Positions 5,220 to 8,743 of a DNA stretch of 8,743 nucleotides are shown piece after piece. Within the stretch, counting starts at the first letter, position 1. The number at the start of each line of letters is the position of its first letter. The notes under the pieces were generated by a model that was not told where the DNA came from, searched no databases, and saw only the letters and a program-made list of their open reading frames with translations. Origin of the DNA: JBLHKS01 sp047620505 (GTDB lineage Bacteria > Verrucomicrobiota > Verrucomicrobiia > Verrucomicrobiales > DEV007); contig JBLHKS010000275.1 of assembly GCA_047620505.1 (NCBI GenBank), forward strand, positions 1-8,743, read 5' to 3'. Position numbers and translations under genes: made by a program.

Positions 5220-7079
5220 ATGACCCAGGACCAACTAATAATCCTATTCATCCTGGCGGCGACAGTCGTCATGTTTGTCTGGGGGCGCTGGCGCCATGAC
5301 ATGGTGGCGCTGGGTTCGCTGCTGGCCTGCGTGCTGACCGGGCTGTTGCCCCCTGCCGAGGCGTTCGCCGGCTTCGGTCACCCCGCCGTCATCACGGTGG
5401 CTTGCGTCCTCATTTTGAGCGGGGCGTTGCAGAGTTCGGGGGCCGTCGATGCGCTGGCGCAGCGCGTTCTGCCGACATCGGCCGGGCCGACGCTGACGAT
5501 CGCGGCGTTGACCGGGTTGGGGGCGATTCTCTCTGCGTTCATGAACAATGTCGGCGCAATGGCGCTCTTGATGCCGGTGGCCACCCGGGTCGCGGCGAAG
5601 CAGAATTTACCGCCGGGCAAGGTGCTGATGCCCCTGGCGTTCGGAACGATCCTCGGTGGCATGACGACCCTGATTGGGACGCCGCCTAACCTGATTGTTT
5701 CGGGCTTTCGGGCTGAGACGGGAACGGGCGGTTTTGGTATGTTCGACTTCACTCCGGTCGGTCTCGCGGTGGCCGCGGGGGGAGTTCTCTTCGTGGCGCT
5801 GATCGGCTGGCGACTCGTGCCAGCTCGGGAACAGGCGGGGGCCGAAGGATTCGACATCGGAGCCTACCTGACCGAAGCCCGCGTCACCGAAGGGAGCAAA
5901 GCCCTTGGTAAGACCGTGCGCGAAATCGAGCAAATGCTGGATGAAACCGACGCCCAGGTGGTCGGAGTCATCCACAACGAGATTCGGGTGGCGAGACCTG
6001 ACCCGGGGCAAGTGTTGCAGGCTGGAGACGTTCTGGTGATCGAGGCCGAGCCGGAATCTCTCGCATCCGTCCTGTCCAGCCTCGGGTTGAACCTTGAGGA
6101 GGACAGTCACAAGCAGCCGGAATCACCAGACGTCGCCGAATCACAACCGGATAAAGGCGGGACCAACGACGAAAACGAGAAAACGGAAAATGCCGCCGGC
6201 GAGGAGATTCAAGCAGCCGCGGACGAAATTGCCCTCATCGAGCTGGTCGTGCGGCCGGATGCCGCCTTGATCAGTCGTTCGGCCACCGATATCCATCTGC
6301 GCAACCGGTATGGCATCAATTTCCTTGCCTTCTCGCGTCATGGGCGGCGCTCGGTCCGGCGTCTGCGATCGGAGTTATTTCGGGCGGGTGACGTTCTTCT
6401 GATGCAAGGCGCGCCGGAGGCGGTGCTGGGATTCGCGAGCGAGTTTGGGTGCGTGCCGCTTGAGCAGCGTTCAATCCGGATTCCGGACAAGCGCCGGGCG
6501 ATCGCCGCCACCGCAATCATGGCGGCGGCTATTGCTGGGGCGGCGTTCGGTCTGCTGCCCGCGGCCATTTCTTTCGCCGCGGGGGTTCTCGCCGCCACGG
6601 CGTTCCGGGTGATTCCTCTGCGCACGGTTTATGATGCAATCGACTGGCCGGTGATCGTGCTGCTTGCCGCTTTGTTTCCGATTGCCAGCGTGATGGCTTC
6701 CACGGGTGCGGCCGATCAGGTCGCGCGGCTCTTGCTTGAGAACGTGGCGCAAGGGCATGCGATCCTTGGATTGACCGTGATCCTTGTGCTGACCATGACC
6801 CTGTCAGACTTCATGAACAACGCCGCCACCGCCGCCGTGATGTGCCCGATCGCGATCAGCACGGCTACCCAATTGGGAGCGAAAACTGATCCGTTTCTGA
6901 TGGCGGTGGCGATTGGGGCCTCCTGCGCGTTTCTTACCCCGATCGGGCACCAGAACAACACCCTGATTATGGGGCCGGCCGGATTGCGGTTCGGCGACTA
7001 CTGGAAGCTCGGCCTGCCGCTGGAGATTCTCGTGGTGGTCATCGGCGTGCCGACGATTTTGCTGGTCTGGCCGCTGTGA
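5220..7079 (+). CDS. SLC13/DASS-family permease with two RCK_C (TrkA_C) domains
   Basis: A 619-residue inner-membrane transporter in two homologous halves. Half one has helices over ~5-200 with the signature SAFMNNVGAMALLMP (105-119) and GGMTTLIGTPPNLIVSG (146-162). Half two covers ~425-619 with LSDFMNNAATAAVMCP (528-543) and LTPIGHQNN (572-580). The paired Asn-Asn motifs are the ion/substrate signatures of this family. Between the halves are two cytoplasmic RCK_C regulatory domains (~206-290 and ~338-417), joined by an acidic, low-complexity linker of about 47 residues (291-337). The family carries sulfate, di/tricarboxylates or other oxyanions, often with Na+; the substrate here cannot be told. 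ATG 5220 is followed immediately by a good first helix, with no Shine-Dalgarno. It is the first gene of a plus-strand operon with nhaA 30 bases later. Confidence 0.9.
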   Translation: MTQDQLIILFILAATVVMFVWGRWRHDMVALGSLLACVLTGLLPPAEAFAGFGHPAVITVACVLILSGALQSSGAVDALAQRVLPTSAGPTLTIAALTGLGAILSAFMNNVGAMALLMPVATRVAAKQNLPPGKVLMPLAFGTILGGMTTLIGTPPNLIVSGFRAETGTGGFGMFDFTPVGLAVAAGGVLFVALIGWRLVPAREQAGAEGFDIGAYLTEARVTEGSKALGKTVREIEQMLDETDAQVVGVIHNEIRVARPDPGQVLQAGDVLVIEAEPESLASVLSSLGLNLEEDSHKQPESPDVAESQPDKGGTNDENEKTENAAGEEIQAAADEIALIELVVRPDAALISRSATDIHLRNRYGINFLAFSRHGRRSVRRLRSELFRAGDVLLMQGAPEAVLGFASEFGCVPLEQRSIRIPDKRRAIAATAIMAAAIAGAAFGLLPAAISFAAGVLAATAFRVIPLRTVYDAIDWPVIVLLAALFPIASVMASTGAADQVARLLLENVAQGHAILGLTVILVLTMTLSDFMNNAATAAVMCPIAISTATQLGAKTDPFLMAVAIGASCAFLTPIGHQNNTLIMGPAGLRFGDYWKLGLPLEILVVVIGVPTILLVWPL

Positions 7080-7109
7080 TAAGCCCTTCTTTAATTCAAT
7101 TCAACGCCC

Positions 7110-8501
7110 ATGAAAGATTCGGAATCATCAAAAGCCCCCGGTCCCGCCCGCACCCGCGGAATCCAAGAGATCCGCGCAGAAGACTCGCATCTTGATCGGC
7201 AGGTACTGCTCCCGGCTGAGCGGTTCATATACAACGAAGCGATCAGCGGCGGGCTGCTGATTGTATGCGCCATCGTCGCCCTCGTGTGGGCCAACTCTCC
7301 ATGGAGCCACGCGTATTTCGCCCTTCGCGACACTCCGGTCTCCATTCGGATCGGCGACTTTGCCATCGCCCTCGATTTGCAGCACTGGATCAACGACGGG
7401 CTGATGGCGATTTTCTTTTTCGTCGTGGCGTTGGAGATCAAACGCGAACTGATTTACGGGGACTTGTCTCAAGCGCGCAAGGCGGCCCTGCCCGTCGCCG
7501 CGGCGCTGGGCGGAATGATTCTCCCGGCCGGGATTTATCTCGCGGTTAACGCCGGTGCAGAAGGCGCGGCTGGCTGGGGCATTCCGATGGCCACGGACAT
7601 CGCCTTCGCCGTCGCCATTCTCGCGCTGCTCGGCAAACGAATTCCTTCGCAGCTGCGGATTTTCCTACTCACGTTCGCGATCGCCGACGACATCGGCGCG
7701 ATCCTCGTGATTGCGATCAACTACACGGCGCATTTCTCTATGATGGCGATGTGGGGAGCGATCGCGGCGCTGGGGATCATGCTCGCGATGCGCTGGCTGG
7801 GTTTTCGCACAACCCTTGCCTATTTGCTGCCGGCGATCGTCTTTTGGGCGATGATGTTTAAATCTGGCGTGCACGCCACCATTGCCGGCGTGATTCTGGG
7901 ATTCATCACGCCCGCGAAGTCTCCTGGGCGCAAAAGCAAATTCGTCGCGGAAGTGGGAGGCACGCTTCCCGGCCTTCGAGATGCGTTAGAGGACGACGAA
8001 TCCGAGCGGGACGAGGTCAATCTAGGGCGAATCGAGGAACTTGCGCGCCAGACGGAATCTCCGCTCGAGCGGCTGGAGCGGATGGTTCACCCTTGGTCGA
8101 GTTATGTTGTGCTGCCGCTTTTCGCGTTGATGAATGCGGGCGTGGCACTTTCCGGCGATTTCATCCTGCAGGCATTCACGGGTTCTGTTACGCTGGGGGT
8201 GATGTTGGCTTTGATCGCAGGGAAAGCAGTCGGCGTGACCGGTTTTTCTTGGCTGGCGGTGCGACTGGGGTGGGCGGAACTGCCCAGCGGCGTAGCTTGG
8301 CGGCACATCCTGGGAGCGGGTTTGATCGGTGGCGTCGGTTTCACGGTGAGCCTGTTCATCACAGGGTTGGCCTTTACCGACAGAAACCTGGTGGAGGAAG
8401 CCAAAGTCGGCGTGCTTGCCGCTTCGCTCATCGCCGCATTGAGTGGATATTTATTCCTGCTGCTGGTGAGCCGCGGACAAAACGGATCGACCGATGAATA
8501 A
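7110..8501 (+). CDS. nhaA: Na+/H+ antiporter NhaA
   Basis: A 463-residue inner-membrane antiporter exchanging internal Na+ or Li+ for external protons. Matches to E. coli NhaA are plain: WINDGLMAIFFFVVALEIKREL (93-114), ATDIAFAVAILALLG (161-175, D163 corresponding to D133), the ion-binding pair IADDIGA (D193-D194, corresponding to D163-D164), AGKAVG (K372, corresponding to K300) and GGVGFTVSLFI (407-417). It differs from E. coli (~388 residues) by a ~37-residue polar N-terminal extension and a ~45-residue charged insert (about 272-322, with LEDDESERDE) just before the conserved HPWSSYVVLPLFA segment. It follows the SLC13 gene by 30 bases and its last 8 bases overlap the next start (ATGAATAA), so the three are one operon. 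Likely role: restoring the Na+ gradient, perhaps used by the SLC13 permease. Confidence 0.96.
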   Translation: MKDSESSKAPGPARTRGIQEIRAEDSHLDRQVLLPAERFIYNEAISGGLLIVCAIVALVWANSPWSHAYFALRDTPVSIRIGDFAIALDLQHWINDGLMAIFFFVVALEIKRELIYGDLSQARKAALPVAAALGGMILPAGIYLAVNAGAEGAAGWGIPMATDIAFAVAILALLGKRIPSQLRIFLLTFAIADDIGAILVIAINYTAHFSMMAMWGAIAALGIMLAMRWLGFRTTLAYLLPAIVFWAMMFKSGVHATIAGVILGFITPAKSPGRKSKFVAEVGGTLPGLRDALEDDESERDEVNLGRIEELARQTESPLERLERMVHPWSSYVVLPLFALMNAGVALSGDFILQAFTGSVTLGVMLALIAGKAVGVTGFSWLAVRLGWAELPSGVAWRHILGAGLIGGVGFTVSLFITGLAFTDRNLVEEAKVGVLAASLIAALSGYLFLLLVSRGQNGSTDE

Positions 8502-8640
8502 AGTCAAACAACTCTGGAGCCATCTGCGGGCGAGCTTTTGGTTCGTGCCGTCGCTGATTGTCGCGAGCAGCATCGCCCTCGCGATAGCTTTGATTGAGGC
8601 GAGTTCCGCCGGAGACGAATCGGGTAGGAACGGGGTTTGA
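8494..8640 (+). pseudogene. 5' fragment of a DUF2254-like membrane protein gene, interrupted by a group II intron
   Basis: The ATG overlaps the nhaA stop (ATGAATAA). The frame reads MNKVKQLWSHLRASFWFVPS followed by a hydrophobic helix (LIVASSIALAIALIEASS), which resembles the N-terminus of DUF2254 predicted membrane proteins (normally several hundred residues). Native sequence ends near codon 41 (8618). From 8619 the sequence is group II intron 3' end, and the frame hits TGA at 8638-8640 inside it, giving 48 residues. The intron lies antisense to this gene, so it cannot splice out of the gene's own message. The remainder is predicted beyond the right edge. Confidence 0.65.
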
Positions 8641-8743
8641 ACCCGCTCCCCCCACACCACCCGGCATGCGGGTCCGCACCGGGCGGTTCCCATCGGTCAA
8701 GTTGCCCTGAGTTTGCCCGGCTTCGGGCCGTCAGGGTAACGAA
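8619..8743 (-). mobile_element. Group II intron, 3' end (domains IV-base, V and VI), partial
   Basis: On the minus strand the sequence contains a 34-base domain V hairpin at 8689-8656: lower stem ACCGCCCGG with CCGGGTGGT, a two-base TG bulge on the 3' side, upper stem TGCG/CGCA and loop GACC. It is followed by domain VI, GGAGCGGG/CCCGTTCC with a short loop (about 8650-8627), and then TACCCGAT, where the A at 8625 is the likely branch-point region and ...GAT the 3' end at ~8619. A further hairpin at 8701-8740 probably closes the domain IV region that normally carries the reverse transcriptase/maturase. The 5' part lies beyond the window. Confidence 0.72.
8701..8740 (-). repeat. Two-tier hairpin within the intron
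   Basis: The outer arms GTTGCCCTGA (8701-8710) and TCAGGGTAAC (8731-8740) match at nine of ten positions. The inner stem GCCCG (8715-8719) and CGGGC (8724-8728) closes a GCTT loop. It sits just 5' of domain V on the intron strand, where the closing stem of domain IV is expected. Confidence 0.5.

Noticed and set aside
6084..6094. GGGT-TGA-ACCT inside the SLC13 gene
   Set aside because: Imperfect palindrome within coding sequence, without the flanking conservation of the three real copies.
8632..8645. Possible fourth operator copy, GGGT-TTGA-ACCC
   Set aside because: The spacer is four rather than three bases, the conserved flanks are missing, and the sequence is explained as the domain VI stem of the group II intron.
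8619..8743. Alternative reading as a tRNA-like or terminator structure
   Set aside because: The 34-base hairpin with a two-base 3' bulge followed by a second stem with an unpaired A near a ...CCCGAT end fits group II domains V-VI; no T-run or tRNA arms are present.
1..8743. CRISPR arrays, tRNA or rRNA genes, insertion-sequence ends
   Set aside because: No regularly spaced direct repeats, no tRNA/rRNA signatures and no transposase frames were seen on either strand.

Overview
The window is a moderately GC-rich bacterial segment, apparently from a Gram-negative organism. Signs of that are Sec signal peptides on two periplasmic proteins and a C-terminal beta-strand domain ending in phenylalanine, which is typical of outer-membrane barrels. 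The taxon cannot be fixed from the sequence. Most genes lack a clear Shine-Dalgarno sequence (only the 41-residue membrane peptide has a good one), which would suit lineages such as Verrucomicrobiota, but this is a weak inference.

Layout: the left half (about 70-4856) is on the minus strand. Read in its own direction it holds a His-rich secreted 111-residue protein, a strong hairpin terminator, a CopA-type multicopper oxidase with a C-terminal beta-barrel-like domain, a 350-base gap, a 41-residue Met/Trp-rich single-pass membrane peptide, a CstB-like persulfide dioxygenase-sulfurtransferase (metallo-beta-lactamase fold plus two rhodanese domains), and a possible 30-residue ORF. The right half (5220 onward) is a plus-strand operon: an SLC13/DASS permease with two RCK_C domains, an NhaA Na+/H+ antiporter, and the first ~41 codons of a DUF2254-like membrane protein. 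The last gene is cut by the 3' end of a group II intron lying antisense to it and running off the right edge.

The main unifying signal is non-coding. A palindromic element, core GGGT-N3-ACCC inside a longer shared block (GTAGGG-N4/5-ACCCCAT-R-GCG read towards each gene), occurs three times. One copy precedes the membrane peptide/CstB pair (about 1915-1934), and two face outward in the divergent region between the copper genes and the transporter operon (5028-5049 and 5090-5111). This suggests one regulator controls copper handling, sulfane-sulfur oxidation and ion/anion transport together. No regulator gene is in the window.

Working model (inference): a metal and reactive-sulfur stress island. 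The multicopper oxidase, possibly held at the outer membrane by its barrel-like domain, would oxidise Cu(I) in the periplasm with the His-rich protein as a candidate metal binder. The CstB-like enzyme would clear persulfides that react with copper, and the SLC13/NhaA pair would move an oxyanion or carboxylate and maintain the sodium gradient.
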